A DNA stretch of 64,000 bases from Frigidibacter mobilis (lineage in GTDB: Bacteria; Pseudomonadota; Alphaproteobacteria; Rhodobacterales; Rhodobacteraceae): the NCBI RefSeq assembly GCF_001620265.1, contig NZ_CP012661.1, positions 434,001-498,000 of the forward strand, written 5' to 3'. Positions 36,436-46,372 of the stretch are shown here, piece after piece; within the stretch, counting starts at the first letter, position 1; every line of letters starts with the position of its first letter. The notes beneath the pieces are model-generated. The model saw only the letters and a program-made list of their open reading frames with translations. It ran no database searches and was not told the origin of the DNA. The translations under genes and the position numbers were made by a program.

Positions 36436-37121
36436 TGGCTCATCTCCCGCGACCACGAAATTGCATTGACGTAGATTCCCAGCGGATTGGCGCGCAGACG
36501 CTCGGCGTCGCGCGGCGGCTGGATGACGATGGTGAGGATGGCCGTCCATCGTTCTGTGCTGGAAAGCTGGCCGTTCTCGAAATGGCGCTCGGTCCACGCG
36601 ACGCGGAAGCTGTTGGGGGACGCCCGGATGACGCTCGACACTTCGACGGCGATCTGCTGGCGGCCGACCTTGGTGAAGGGATCGTTGGCGCGGGCGTAAT
36701 CGTTGAGCGCCGCCGCGCCGCGATCTGTGGTCCACTCATAGGCTCGAAGCCAGTTCTGGCGGACAATGATCGCGTCGGCCGGGATCGCGCGCACCTGCTC
36801 GATGAATCGGCCGAGATGGAAAGCAATCTGCGGATCGGTCGGCCGATAGTCGGCGTTGGCAGGCGCGACGGTCTGCGCCTGACCGAGATTGTCCACTTGC
36901 ACCACCCAAGGCACCACGGTTCCGCGTGCGGACTGCCAGACCAGCGCGGATGCGAAGCCGGCCGACAGGATCAGCGAGCCGAAGGCCATGTAGCGCCAGT
37001 TCCTCGCCTGCACACGGGCCGAGCCGATACGCTCGTCCCATGCCTGCGCGGCCTTCTGATAGGGCGTCTCGGGTTCCGGCGATTTGCCGTAGTGGGTGGC
37101 TGGTCGTTTGAAGATGCTCAT
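36432..37121 (-). CDS. trbF: Conjugal transfer protein TrbF (VirB8-like)
   Basis: A 229-residue inner-membrane nucleating component of the mating channel. It has a short cytoplasmic part, one helix (MAFGSLILSAGFASALVW) and a VirB8-like periplasmic domain with FIEQVRAIPAD and NPFTKVGRQ. The C-terminal part ends NPLGIYVNAISWSREMSQ. It overlaps trbL and trbG by four bases each. Confidence 0.94.
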   Translation of the reverse strand: MSIFKRPATHYGKSPEPETPYQKAAQAWDERIGSARVQARNWRYMAFGSLILSAGFASALVWQSARGTVVPWVVQVDNLGQAQTVAPANADYRPTDPQIAFHLGRFIEQVRAIPADAIIVRQNWLRAYEWTTDRGAAALNDYARANDPFTKVGRQQIAVEVSSVIRASPNSFRVAWTERHFENGQLSSTERWTAILTIVIQPPRDAERLRANPLGIYVNAISWSREMSQ

Positions 37122-38503
37122 GAGCGGTCACTTTCGGAAAGGTTGACGGAGGAACCGGAGCCATGGCTGTCGCCGGAGCGGACGGCATGGGCGGTCATGG
37201 TGGTGCCGTGGTTGAGGGCCTGCCGGCGCTGCATCCGCTGCGCCCATGCCGGAGGGCCGCCCGCCGGGCCGGATGGAGCGGCTGCGGGATCAGCACTCGC
37301 ACCGCCGACCGTGCCCATGGTCGAGCTGCCGCCAGTCGCGCCGAAGCCAGCCTTTGCGCCAGCGGAGAAGCTGGACTTGACGCTTTCGCCTGCTTGCGAT
37401 GCTGCGCTGGAGGCCGCGCGCTTGAGCGGCGAGATAGCGGCCGAGCCTGCCGCTCGGGCGACGCCGCCGAGGCCGGAGGCAACGCCCGCCGCCCCGGTCT
37501 GGCCGAGCGAGCCGAGGCTATAGGCAGCGGTCGCCGCGCCCGCGGCGGTCGCGCCTCCCCGAACGGCCGCGGCTCCACCGGACAGGGCAGCAGCGCCGCC
37601 CTTCGCGGCAAGCATGGCCCCACCGCCAGCCGCCGCACCGCCCGCAAGCACCATGCCGCCGGCAGCGAGGCCGGTGCCCACGGCTGCGCCCGCGCCAAGC
37701 TGCGGGCCGCCCGAGACGATGCCGTTGGCGATGCCGGGGCCGAAGATGCCGAGGCCGAGCAGCGACAGCGCGGCGAGCACAATCGCCATAGCGTCGTCGA
37801 TGGTCGGGGTTGCCCCGCCGAAACCGGCCGTGAATTGCGAAAACAAGGTGCTGCCGATGCCGATGATGACGGCGAGAACCAGAACCTTGATGCCGGACGA
37901 CACCACGTTGCCGAGCACCTTTTCGGCCATGAACGCGGTCTTGCCGAACAAGCCGAAGGGAATCAGCACGAAGCCGGCGAGCGTCACCAACTTGAACTCG
38001 ATCAGCGTGACAAATAGCTGGATGGCGAGGATGAAGAAGGCCAGCACCACCAGCGCCCATGCGAACAGCAGGCAAGCGATCTGGATGAAGTTCTCGAAGA
38101 ACGCGATCCAGCCCATCAGGTCAGAAATCGAGTCGAGCAGCGGGCGGCCGGCGTCAAGGCCGGTCTGCGCGACGCGGCCCGGCCGCATCAGATCGGTGAC
38201 GGAAAAGCCGGTGCCCGACGCCATCAGGCCGAGGCCGGCGAAGCTCTCGAAGACGATGCGGGTGAGGTTGTTCCAATTGCCGATGATGTAGGCGAAGACG
38301 CCGACGAATAGCGTCTTCTTCACCAGCCGCGCGATAATGTCGTCATCCGCGCCCCATGCCCAAAACAGCGCGGCGAGAGTCACGTCGATGACGATCAACG
38401 TGGTGGCGATGAAGGCGACCTCGCCGCCGAGCAGGCCGAACCCGCTGTCGATGTAGGAGGTGAAGACCCCGAGGAAATTGTCGATGACGCCCGTGTTGCC
38501 CAT
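37118..38503 (-). CDS. trbL: Conjugal transfer protein TrbL (VirB6-like)
   Basis: A 461-residue polytopic inner-membrane protein with six or more helices in the first 260 residues. A long low-complexity tail rich in glycine, alanine and serine follows (residues about 260-440), typical of TrbL. The N-terminal block NTGVIDNFLGVFTSYIDSGF is conserved. It sits between the trbK-like gene and trbF. Confidence 0.93.
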   Translation of the reverse strand: MGNTGVIDNFLGVFTSYIDSGFGLLGGEVAFIATTLIVIDVTLAALFWAWGADDDIIARLVKKTLFVGVFAYIIGNWNNLTRIVFESFAGLGLMASGTGFSVTDLMRPGRVAQTGLDAGRPLLDSISDLMGWIAFFENFIQIACLLFAWALVVLAFFILAIQLFVTLIEFKLVTLAGFVLIPFGLFGKTAFMAEKVLGNVVSSGIKVLVLAVIIGIGSTLFSQFTAGFGGATPTIDDAMAIVLAALSLLGLGIFGPGIANGIVSGGPQLGAGAAVGTGLAAGGMVLAGGAAAGGGAMLAAKGGAAALSGGAAAVRGGATAAGAATAAYSLGSLGQTGAAGVASGLGGVARAAGSAAISPLKRAASSAASQAGESVKSSFSAGAKAGFGATGGSSTMGTVGGASADPAAAPSGPAGGPPAWAQRMQRRQALNHGTTMTAHAVRSGDSHGSGSSVNLSESDRS

Positions 38504-38505
38504 GG

Positions 38506-38772
38506 TCAGCGCGCCTCGCTGCGGTCGCGGCCGAGGAAGCGGTCGCGGGATTCAGCCCATGCGGCGAGGCAGCCGGCATCGCTGGCGGCAGCCTCGCCGA
38601 GCTGCTGGCAGCGGCGCAGGGTTTCGCGCAGGGGATCGGCCGGGGGCTGGAAGGCCGGCGCAGGGGGCGGCGCGGAAGGTTCATCCTTCCGCGCCATGTC
38701 TATTGCGGTCGCCGTGACAGCGATGGCGATGAACACCACGGCCCCGAGCCGGGCCAGCATCTTGCCGTCCAT
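38506..38772 (-). CDS. trbK: TrbK-like putative entry-exclusion protein
   Basis: An 88-residue protein with one N-terminal membrane helix (LGAVVFIAIAVTATAI), a proline-rich spacer (PSAPPPAPAFQPP) and a small cysteine-containing C-terminal domain (RRCQQLGEAAASDAGCLAAW). Position between trbJ and trbL and this pattern match the 'TrbK-alt' proteins of such elements, thought to limit redundant transfer between like cells. Sequence similarity to plasmid RP4 TrbK is not visible to me. Confidence 0.75.
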   Translation of the reverse strand: MDGKMLARLGAVVFIAIAVTATAIDMARKDEPSAPPPAPAFQPPADPLRETLRRCQQLGEAAASDAGCLAAWAESRDRFLGRDRSEAR

Positions 38773-38786
38773 GGCGAGCCTCCCGG

Positions 38787-39563
38787 TCAGTTGTTGCCGT
38801 TGTTGAACATCTGCGCCTTGCCCGGCTGATAACCGCTGCCCGGCGTCAGAAACCGCTCACGCTGGATGCGGCCCTGTTCGGCAGCGGTCGCGCGCTCTGC
38901 CTCGGTGAGCGCGTCCGCCCGGCCATTGGCCGAGATGACCGCGATCAGGTCGGAAAGCTGCTGCGACTGGAGGGCGAGAAGCTGGTTGCCGGCCTGCGTG
39001 GCCTGCAGCGCCCCGGTCGCGCCCTGACTCTGGCCGACCAGCGCGGCCATCTCGGCGCGGTTGGTGTCTATATTGCCGACCGCGCCCGCCTGCACCCGCA
39101 TCGCGTCCTGCAAGCCGCCGACCGTGTTTTCCCAACGGCCGCGCGCATTGGCGACCAGTTGGGCGTCGGTCGCCGATAGCGAGACATTGCCATATTGCTG
39201 CTGGAACGCTTGGTCGATCTGGCCGACCTCGAAGGCGATGTTCTGCGCTTGGCCGAGAAGCTGCTGCGTGCGCTGGACGTTCTGCTGGAGCTGCTGGAGC
39301 GAGCTATGCGGCAGGCTCGCAAGGTTGCGGGCCTGATTGATGAGCATCTGCGCCTCGTTCTGGAGGCTGGTGATCTGGTTATTGATCTGCTCCAGCGTGC
39401 GGGCGGCCGTAAGCACGTTCTGCGCGTAGTTGCTCGGATCATAGACGATGCGGCCGAAGCCGAATTGCGCATGGGCCGGGCTTGCCAGCATGGGCGAAAG
39501 CGCGACAGGCACGGCGAGCGCCAGCGCAAGGGCCGAGGCCCCGACGATCTTGGGATAGGTCAT
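38787..39563 (-). CDS. trbJ: Conjugal transfer protein TrbJ (VirB5-like)
   Basis: A 258-residue secreted, mostly helical pilus-associated protein. The signal peptide ends near SPAHAQF. The mature part has YDPSNYAQNVLTAARTLEQI and a glutamine-rich coiled coil (LQQLQQNVQRTQQLLGQAQ). The ATG at 39563 follows AGGAGATTATTCC. It overlaps the trbE stop by four bases. Confidence 0.93.
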   Translation of the reverse strand: MTYPKIVGASALALALAVPVALSPMLASPAHAQFGFGRIVYDPSNYAQNVLTAARTLEQINNQITSLQNEAQMLINQARNLASLPHSSLQQLQQNVQRTQQLLGQAQNIAFEVGQIDQAFQQQYGNVSLSATDAQLVANARGRWENTVGGLQDAMRVQAGAVGNIDTNRAEMAALVGQSQGATGALQATQAGNQLLALQSQQLSDLIAVISANGRADALTEAERATAAEQGRIQRERFLTPGSGYQPGKAQMFNNGNN

Positions 39564-42052
39564 GGAATAATCTCCTGTGTGGGGTGGGTATCGAGCCGGG
39601 CCGGCGCGGCGGATTCCGGCCGGTCGGCAAGATTGGTGAGGTTCGGGATCAGGTCGGCCGCCCACTCGACGCCGCGATGGCGTAGCCAGCCGGCGAGGAA
39701 ACCGGCGCGGCCGTGCTCAGCATGGATGCGCGCGATTTCGGTCTGGTCGGATTTGGAGGATGCGGCGCAGAGCGCGAGGCCGACTTCGGATAGGCCAAGC
39801 TCAAACAGGCGATTGCCCCTGCGGCTTTGGCAGTAATAATCCCGCTTGGGCGTGGCCCGTGCGAGGATTTCGATCTGCCTGTCATTGAGGCCGAAGCGGC
39901 GATAGATGGCCGTGATCTGCGGCTCGATGGCCCGCTCGTTCGGCAGCAAGAGTCGCGTCGGGCAGCTCTCGATAATCGCGGGCGCGATGTTGCTGCCGTC
40001 GATGTCGGACAGGCTTTGCGTGGCGAAGATGACCGATGCGTTTTTCTTGCGCAGCGTTTTCAGCCATTCGCGGAGCTGGCCGGCGAAACCCTCGTCGTCC
40101 AGCGCAAGCCAGCCTTCATCTATGATGAGCAGCGTCGGCCGCCCGTCGAGCCGGTCGCCGATGCGATGGAACAGATAAGCGAGCACGGCCGGGGCCGCGC
40201 CGGTCCCGACAAGGCCCTCGATCTCGAACGCCTGCACGTCCGCCGATCCCAAATGCTCTGTCTCGGCGTCGAGCAGCCGGCCATAGGCCCCACCGACGCA
40301 GAACGGCCGGAGCGCCTGTTTCAGATCGTTGGATTGCAGCAGGACCGCAAGGCCGGTGATCGTGCGTTCTTCGACCGGCGCGGAGGCGAGCGAAGTCAGC
40401 GCCGTCCAAAGATGCTCCTTCACCTCGGGCGTGATGGCGATGCCTTCGCGCATGAGGATGGCGGCAATCCAGTCCGCCGCCCATGCGCGTTCATAGGTGT
40501 CGTGGATGCGGGCAAGTGGCTGGAGCGAGACGGACGCCTCGTCTCCTTCCGTGAGGCCACCGCCCAAATCGTGCCAATCCCCGCCCATGGCGAGCGCGGC
40601 GGCGCGGATGCTGCCGCCGAAGTCGAAGGCGAAAACCTGCGATCCCGCGTAGCGCCGGAACTGCAAGGCCATGAGCGCCAGCAGCACGGATTTGCCCGCG
40701 CCCGTGGGGCCGACGACAAGGGTGTGGCCTACGTCGCCGACATGGAGACTTAGCCGGAACGGGGTTGAGCCTTCGGTCTTTCCAAAGAGCAAAGGGGGCG
40801 CACCGAAATGCTCGTCCCGTTCCGGCCCCGCCCACACCGCCGAAAGCGGGATCATGTGGGCGAGATTCAAAGTGCTGATAGGCGGCTGGCGGACATTCGC
40901 GTAGGCGTGTCCGGGCAGGCTGCCGAGCCATGCGTCAACCGCGTTGACGCTCTCGGGCATGGCGGTGAAGTCGCGGCCCTGAACGATCTTCTCGACCAGG
41001 CGCAGCTTCTCGTCGGCAAGGCGCGGGTCGGCATCCCAAACGGTGACGGTTGCCGTGACATAGGCCATGCCCGCCACGTCCGCCCCAAGCTCCTGCAACG
41101 CCATGTCGGCGTCGAGCGCCTTGTTCGCGGCGTCGGTGTCCACAAGCGCGGACGCCTCGTTCGTCATCACCTCTTTCAGAATCGCGGCGACGCTCTTGCG
41201 CTTGGCGAACCACTGGCGACGGATGCGGGTCAGCAGCCGGGTCGCATCTGTCTTGTCGAGCAGGATCGCCCGCGTGCTCCAGCGATACGGGAACGGCAGC
41301 CGGTTCATGTCGTCGAGCAGGCCCGGCGTCGTCGCGGTCGGGAATCCCACGATGGTCAGGACGCGCAGATGTGCGTCGCCAAGGCGCGGCTCCAGCCCGC
41401 CGGTCAACGGCTGGTCGGCGAGCAGCGCGTCGAGGTGCATCGGCACCTCCGGCACGCGCACGCGATGCCGATTGGTCGAGATGGTGGAATGGAGATAGGT
41501 CAGCGTCGCGCCGTCATCCATCCAACGGCACTCGGGCGTGAAACCGTCGAGCAGCGCCAGCACGCGGTCGGTGCGGTCGATGAAGCCGCGCAGCAGTTCC
41601 CACGGGTCCACGCCGGTTTTCTCGCGACCCTCATAGAGCCATGCTTCAGCGCGGGCGGCCTCCTCGGCCGGAGGGAGCCAGAGGAAGGTGAGGAAGTAGC
41701 CCGACACGAAATGCGCGTCCGCTTCCTCGAAACCGGCTTTCCGCTCGGCATCGACCAGCGCCGACGCGGGATCGGGAAAGGTGCTGTCGGGATAGGTCGC
41801 GGCTTCGCTGCGCTGTGCCTCGACGAAGATGCTCCAGCCGGAGCCGAGACGGCGCACGGCGTTGTTGATGCGGCCGGCGACGGCGACCAGCTCGGCCGCT
41901 ACGGCGGAATCCAGATCGGGACCGCGAAACTTCGCCGTCCTCTGAAAACTCCCGTCCTTGTTCAGGACGACGCCCGAGCCGACCAGCGCGGCCCATGGCA
42001 GATAGTCGGCGAGCCGGGATGCGGTGCGGCGGTATTCTGCAAGGTTCATCAT
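39560..42052 (-). CDS. trbE: Conjugal transfer ATPase TrbE (VirB4-like)
   Basis: An 830-residue ATPase powering pilus assembly and substrate transfer. The N-terminal CagE/TrbE region (MMNLAEYRRTASRLADYLPW) is followed by Walker A VVGPTGAGKSVLL near residue 450. Walker B LLIIDEGWLAL lies near residue 645, and VIFATQSLSDI beyond it. Two adjacent ATGs make the exact start 42052 or 42049. The gene is uninterrupted, which matters because several cargo genes nearby are broken. Confidence 0.95.
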   Translation of the reverse strand: MMNLAEYRRTASRLADYLPWAALVGSGVVLNKDGSFQRTAKFRGPDLDSAVAAELVAVAGRINNAVRRLGSGWSIFVEAQRSEAATYPDSTFPDPASALVDAERKAGFEEADAHFVSGYFLTFLWLPPAEEAARAEAWLYEGREKTGVDPWELLRGFIDRTDRVLALLDGFTPECRWMDDGATLTYLHSTISTNRHRVRVPEVPMHLDALLADQPLTGGLEPRLGDAHLRVLTIVGFPTATTPGLLDDMNRLPFPYRWSTRAILLDKTDATRLLTRIRRQWFAKRKSVAAILKEVMTNEASALVDTDAANKALDADMALQELGADVAGMAYVTATVTVWDADPRLADEKLRLVEKIVQGRDFTAMPESVNAVDAWLGSLPGHAYANVRQPPISTLNLAHMIPLSAVWAGPERDEHFGAPPLLFGKTEGSTPFRLSLHVGDVGHTLVVGPTGAGKSVLLALMALQFRRYAGSQVFAFDFGGSIRAAALAMGGDWHDLGGGLTEGDEASVSLQPLARIHDTYERAWAADWIAAILMREGIAITPEVKEHLWTALTSLASAPVEERTITGLAVLLQSNDLKQALRPFCVGGAYGRLLDAETEHLGSADVQAFEIEGLVGTGAAPAVLAYLFHRIGDRLDGRPTLLIIDEGWLALDDEGFAGQLREWLKTLRKKNASVIFATQSLSDIDGSNIAPAIIESCPTRLLLPNERAIEPQITAIYRRFGLNDRQIEILARATPKRDYYCQSRRGNRLFELGLSEVGLALCAASSKSDQTEIARIHAEHGRAGFLAGWLRHRGVEWAADLIPNLTNLADRPESAAPARLDTHPTQEIIP

Positions 42053-42062
42053 AGCCGCGCCC

Positions 42063-42344
42063 TCACACCGACAGAAAAACCGGGATGCGGATATGCCGGC
42101 GTCCGACCTCGACGAATTGGGGATCGCGCTTGGCCGCCCATACGGCCGCAAAATGGCCGATGGCCCAGATGGCGATGCCGACCAGCCAAAGGCGCAGGCC
42201 GAGGCCCACGGCCCCGGCCAGCGTCCCGTTCATGATGGCGATGGCGCGCGGTGCGCCGCCGAGCAAAATGTGCTCGGTCAGCGCCCGGTGGACCGGGATA
42301 GAGAATCCCGGCACCGCGTCGAGTTGTTCGAGGCCGCCCGCCAT
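42063..42344 (-). CDS. trbD: Conjugal transfer protein TrbD (VirB3-like)
   Basis: A 93-residue inner-membrane protein, VirB3-like: PGFSIPVHRALTEHILLGGAPR, then a helix (GAVGLGLRLWLVGIAIWAIG) and a basic end. The start is one base inside the trbC stop. It lies between trbC and trbE as expected. Confidence 0.92.
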   Translation of the reverse strand: MAGGLEQLDAVPGFSIPVHRALTEHILLGGAPRAIAIMNGTLAGAVGLGLRLWLVGIAIWAIGHFAAVWAAKRDPQFVEVGRRHIRIPVFLSV

Positions 42345-42676
42345 CAAACGAGCGCCCCGCCGCCGAACGAGAAGAACGACAGGAAGAACGAGCTGGCCGC
42401 AAAGGCGATGGAGAGACCGAATACGATCTGGATCAGGCGACGGAAGCCGCCGCTGGTGTCGCCGAACGCGAGGGTCAGGCCGGTCACGATGATGATGATG
42501 ACGGCGATGATCTTGGCGACCGGCCCCTCGATGGACTGGAGGATTTGCTGCAAGGGCTGTTCCCATGGCATCGACGAACCGGACGCATGGGCGGCCGGGG
42601 CGAGCATGAGGCTAATGGCAAGGGTGGATGCGGCGGTCGCGGCGAAGCGATAGCCGCGCGTGAGCGTGCGGATCAT
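42344..42676 (-). CDS. trbC: Conjugal transfer protein TrbC (VirB2-like pilin)
   Basis: A 110-residue prepilin with a signal sequence (SLMLAPAAHASGSS, likely cut near AHA) and two hydrophobic helices (PVAKIIAVIIIIVTGLTLAF; IVFGLSIAFAASSFFLSFF) joined by GDTSGGFRR. It is the major pilus subunit of the mating channel. The start overlaps the trbB stop. Confidence 0.94.
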   Translation of the reverse strand: MIRTLTRGYRFAATAASTLAISLMLAPAAHASGSSMPWEQPLQQILQSIEGPVAKIIAVIIIIVTGLTLAFGDTSGGFRRLIQIVFGLSIAFAASSFFLSFFSFGGGALV

Positions 42677-43668
42677 GAAGATTCTCCTGTGCTGGTGGGG
42701 ATTGCCGAAGGGATGGGATGCGTGATGCGGTAGTCGCCGTCCGGCCCCAGCCCCTCGACGCGGGCAAGCTCGGCCAGCCGGCGCGCGGAACCGCGCCCGG
42801 AAAGGACGGCAACAAGGTCGATAGTCTCGGCGATCAGCGCGCGCGGGACCGTGACCACAGCCTCTTGGATGAGCTGTTCAAGGCGACGAAGCGCGCCGAT
42901 GCCGGTGCCGGCGTGAATGGTGCCGATCCCGCCCGGATGCCCTGTTCCCCATGCTTTGAGCAGGTCGAGGGCTTCCGATCCGCGCACCTCGCCGATGGGG
43001 ATGCGGTCGGGTCGCAGGCGCAGCGAGGACCGCACAAGGTCCGACAGGCTGGCGACGCCATCCTTGGTGCGCAGCGCCACCAGATTGGGCGCGGCACATT
43101 GAAGCTCGCGGGTGTCCTCGATGATGACGACGCGATCCCCGCTCTTGGCAACTTCTGCCAAGAGCGCGTTGGTCAGCGTGGTCTTGCCGGTCGAGGTGCC
43201 GCCGGCGACAAGGATGTTGGCGCGGGAGGAAACGGCCGCGCGTAGGCTCAAAGCCTGATCGGCAGACATGATGCCCGCCGCCACATAGTCGTCGAGGCTG
43301 AACACGATGCTGGCCGGCTTGCGTATGGCAAAGGTCGGGGCGGCGACCACGGGCGGCAGCAGGCCCTCGAACCTCTCCCCGCTCTCGGGCAGCTCGGCCG
43401 AGACGCGCGGGCTGCGGGCATGAACCTCTGCGCCGACATGATGCGCGACCAACCGCACGATGCGTTCGCCATCGGCGGCGGACAGGCGCTCGCCCGTGTC
43501 GGAAAGCCCTTCGGATAGCCGGTCCACCCAAAGGCGGCCGTCCGGGTTCAACATCACCTCGACCACGGCCGGGTCTTCGAGCAGCTGGGCAATGGCGGGG
43601 CCGAGCGCCGTGCGCAACATGCGCGCGCCACGCCGGATCGCTTCCTGTCTGTGGTGGTTGGTTGTCAT
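42673..43668 (-). CDS. trbB: Conjugal transfer ATPase TrbB (VirB11-like)
   Basis: A 331-residue hexameric traffic ATPase. Walker A is [12 protein letters not shown], with the VirB11-typical [12 protein letters not shown] and the Walker B region [10 protein letters not shown]. It is the first gene of the trb operon, which runs trbB-C-D-E-J-K-L-F-G-I-DUF2274 with overlaps or small gaps. The 146 bases upstream hold a motif shared with the traG upstream region. Confidence 0.95.
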   Translation of the reverse strand: MTTNHHRQEAIRRGARMLRTALGPAIAQLLEDPAVVEVMLNPDGRLWVDRLSEGLSDTGERLSAADGERIVRLVAHHVGAEVHARSPRVSAELPESGERFEGLLPPVVAAPTFAIRKPASIVFSLDDYVAAGIMSADQALSLRAAVSSRANILVAGGTSTGKTTLTNALLAEVAKSGDRVVIIEDTRELQCAAPNLVALRTKDGVASLSDLVRSSLRLRPDRIPIGEVRGSEALDLLKAWGTGHPGGIGTIHAGTGIGALRRLEQLIQEAVVTVPRALIAETIDLVAVLSGRGSARRLAELARVEGLGPDGDYRITHPIPSAIPTSTGESS

Positions 43669-43787
43669 GTCGGCCCCGGCTTTTGGCGGGGACGCAACAG
43701 GCGGACCCCGGATCGGGGTCGATTAAGAAAGCCCGGAATTGGGCCGGTTCAACAAGTATCTAAGCGGCGGCGGCAATCGGCGGCGAA

Positions 43788-43807
43788 CGGCGGTAAATAG
43801 GATGGGT
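43788..43807 (-). promoter_or_regulatory. 20-bp motif shared with the traG upstream region (trbB copy)
   Basis: This 20-base motif (core AAATAGGA on the plus strand) matches 46373-46392 at 18 of 20 positions. It lies 120 bases upstream of trbB, eight bases after the CopG-like gene's stop. It is probably a regulator or polymerase site controlling the mating genes together. Confidence 0.55.
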
Positions 43808-43814
43808 CCGAATC

Positions 43815-44276
43815 TTACTCTTGATCGCCGTTGCTCTCGGATTTATCCGGCAACGGATCGTCGGGAAGTGAGTCGAGGTCGCGCGACAGCTCTTTGAGGA
43901 ACCGGTCGCCCGTCGCCAGACGCCGACCGAGGGTTTGCATGAAGCCCTCGAACCGTTCTGCGCCCTTTGCGCGGGCGGCGGATTGCGCGGCCCCCGAAAG
44001 CGGCGGCGTGATGGTCAGCCAGAAATGGATGAACTGCGCGACCGTTTCGCCGAGAACGGCGAGGTCCAGGTCGAGCGTGTCTATTTGGCGGCCGAGCTTG
44101 TCCAGGCGGCGCGACATGGCTGCTTCAAGCTGATCGGCGGAATCGCCGGACAGGTAGGACATGACCGCCGCCTCCACGATGGCGGATTTCGAGACCTTGC
44201 GGCGCAGCGCCAGCGACTCGATCTGCGGCATAAGCGCGGGGTCGAAATAGAGATTCAGGCGGGTTCTGGTGGTCAT
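43815..44276 (-). CDS. CopG-like ribbon-helix-helix protein
   Basis: A 153-residue protein. The N-terminal MTTRTRLNLYFDPALMPQIE and VSKSAIVEAAVMSYL form a ribbon-helix-helix DNA-binding unit. A coiled-coil-like region and an acidic end follow (DDPLPDKSESNGDQE). It lies 10 bases downstream of traG and just before trbB, its standard place in this ICE family. It may regulate the mating genes or help at the oriT. An upstream start at 44306 is possible, but 44276 fits the family. Confidence 0.8.
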   Translation of the reverse strand: MTTRTRLNLYFDPALMPQIESLALRRKVSKSAIVEAAVMSYLSGDSADQLEAAMSRRLDKLGRQIDTLDLDLAVLGETVAQFIHFWLTITPPLSGAAQSAARAKGAERFEGFMQTLGRRLATGDRFLKELSRDLDSLPDDPLPDKSESNGDQE

Positions 44277-44286
44277 GGGCGTGTCC

Positions 44287-46272
44287 TTACAGTTCGATTC
44301 CGTCATCGGGGTTCATGGAAACCTGCCGCGCGACCGTCCTCATGCGCTGGCGCATGGCGCGGGCCTTGGCTGCGTCAACATCCGGTTCGTCGTCCAGAAA
44401 CTCGAACTCCTGCGCGGGCGACGGAGGCGGCACGACGATTTCCTCATGCTCGGGCAATTCCGGCTCGCGGCGGATACCGGCATTGGCCGGATCGCCTTCT
44501 TCGCTATTTCCAGCTACGGCCGTTGTGCTGTCCTTCGTAACAACGACGCGGCTCGACCAGTCGTCGGATGCTGTCTCGGTCGCTGGAGCGGATGGCAACT
44601 CGGGCGGCGGCAGGATGCGTTCATGCAACCGCCCATCCTCGAAATACCGCGCCTTCTTCGCCCGGATCGGCGGGGTGCCAGCGACCATGACGATCTCGTC
44701 GGCAGGCGGTAACTGCATGATCTCGCCAGGCGTCATCAATGGCCGCGCCGTCTCCTGCCGCGAGACCATCAGGTGGCCGAGCCATGGCGCGAGACGATGC
44801 CCGGCATAGTTGGTGGAATCGCGTAACTCCGTCGCCGTGCCGAGGGAGTCCGACACGCGCTTGGCCGTGCGCTCGTCGTTGGTGGCGAAGGCGATGCGGA
44901 CATGGCAGTTGTCGAGGATCGAATTGTTCGGCCCATAGGCGCGCTCGATCTGATTGAGGCTTTGCGCGATCAGGAAGGACTTGAGGCCGTAGCCGGCCAT
45001 GAAGGCGAGCGCCGATTCAAAGAAATCCAGCCTGCCGAGCGCCGGAAACTCGTCCAGCATCAACAGCAGCCGATGGCGCTTGGCCGAAGTGGTCAGTTCC
45101 TCGGTCAACCGCCTGCCGATCTGGTTGAGGATCAGGCGGATAAGCGGCTTCGTCCGATTGATGTCGGATGGCGGCACCACAAGGTAGAGGCTGACGGGCT
45201 GGCCGCTGCCCACAAGATCGGCAATGCGCCAGTCGCAGCGCGCCGTCACCCGCGCCACCACGGGATCGCGGTACAGGCCGAGAAACGACATGGCGGTGCT
45301 GAGCACACCCGACCGTTCGTTCTCGGACTTGTTCAACAGTTCGCGCGCCGATGAGGCGATGACGGGATGAACGCCGGCCTCACCGAGATGCGGCGTGTCC
45401 ATCATGGCGCGCAAGGTCGCCTCTACCGGGCGGCGGGGGTCGGACAGGAAGTTGGCAACACCGGCCAGCGTCTTGTCGGATTCGGCATAGAGGACGTGCA
45501 GGATCGCGCCGACAAGCAGGCTGTGGCTGGTCTTTTCCCAATGGTTGCGCTTGTCGAGGCTACCTTCGGGGTCGACCAGAATATCCGCGATGTTCTGCAC
45601 GTCGCGGACTTCCCATTCGCCCTGCCGCACCTCCAGTAGCGGGTTGTAGGCCGATGATCTGGCGTTGGTGGGATCGAACAGCAGGACGCGGCCGTGCTTC
45701 GCCCGGAAGCCGGCCGTAAGCGTCCAGTTCTCGCCCTTAATGTCATGGACGATGCAGCTTCCCGGCCAGGTCAGCAGCGTCGGCACGACAAGGCCGACGC
45801 CCTTGCCGCTCCGGGTCGGGGCGAAGCACAGCACATGCTCGGGGCCGTCATGGCGCAGATAGTCGCGTTCGTAGCGGCCAAGGACAGCGCCATCGGGACC
45901 GAGCAAACCAGCGGCACGAATTTCGTGATCTTCGGCCCATCGCGCCGATCCGTATGTGGCGACGTTGCGCGCTTCCCGCGCCCGGATGATCGACATGAAG
46001 ATGGCGGCGGCGATGGCGAGGAAGCCGCCCGATACCGCGATGATGCCGCCCTCGACAAAGATCGAAGGCGCATAGGCATCGAAGGAAAACCACCACCAGA
46101 AGAAGGCGGGCGGATGATAGACCGGCAGGCCCGCCAGCTCGAACCATGGTGCGCCAAGCTGCGGCTGGAAGCCGAGGCGGAACGCCGTCCATTGCGTCGC
46201 TGCCCACACCATCACCAGAACGATGGTGAAGACGACAGCGATTTGACCCCAAAGGATTCGGCCTCCGCGCAA
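44287..46272 (-). CDS. traG: Type IV secretion coupling protein TraG/VirD4
   Basis: A 661-residue coupling ATPase that delivers the relaxase-DNA complex to the channel. Three N-terminal hydrophobic segments fall in the first 100 residues. Walker A is in FAPTRSGKGVGLVVPTLL and Walker B in LLMLDEFPALGRLDFFE; the later IAFATNDERTAKRVSD is also conserved. The C-terminal 130 residues are low complexity. A regulatory motif lies about 100 bases upstream of its start. Confidence 0.95.
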   Translation of the reverse strand: MRGGRILWGQIAVVFTIVLVMVWAATQWTAFRLGFQPQLGAPWFELAGLPVYHPPAFFWWWFSFDAYAPSIFVEGGIIAVSGGFLAIAAAIFMSIIRAREARNVATYGSARWAEDHEIRAAGLLGPDGAVLGRYERDYLRHDGPEHVLCFAPTRSGKGVGLVVPTLLTWPGSCIVHDIKGENWTLTAGFRAKHGRVLLFDPTNARSSAYNPLLEVRQGEWEVRDVQNIADILVDPEGSLDKRNHWEKTSHSLLVGAILHVLYAESDKTLAGVANFLSDPRRPVEATLRAMMDTPHLGEAGVHPVIASSARELLNKSENERSGVLSTAMSFLGLYRDPVVARVTARCDWRIADLVGSGQPVSLYLVVPPSDINRTKPLIRLILNQIGRRLTEELTTSAKRHRLLLMLDEFPALGRLDFFESALAFMAGYGLKSFLIAQSLNQIERAYGPNNSILDNCHVRIAFATNDERTAKRVSDSLGTATELRDSTNYAGHRLAPWLGHLMVSRQETARPLMTPGEIMQLPPADEIVMVAGTPPIRAKKARYFEDGRLHERILPPPELPSAPATETASDDWSSRVVVTKDSTTAVAGNSEEGDPANAGIRREPELPEHEEIVVPPPSPAQEFEFLDDEPDVDAAKARAMRQRMRTVARQVSMNPDDGIEL

Positions 46273-46372
46273 TGCAGGCTCCAGTCGGCAAAAGAGACGG
46301 AGCCGATCAGAGAGTAGGCAAAACCGGGACGGGCAACAGGAAAGAGGATGCCGGAGGGCTGCCGGATACTAT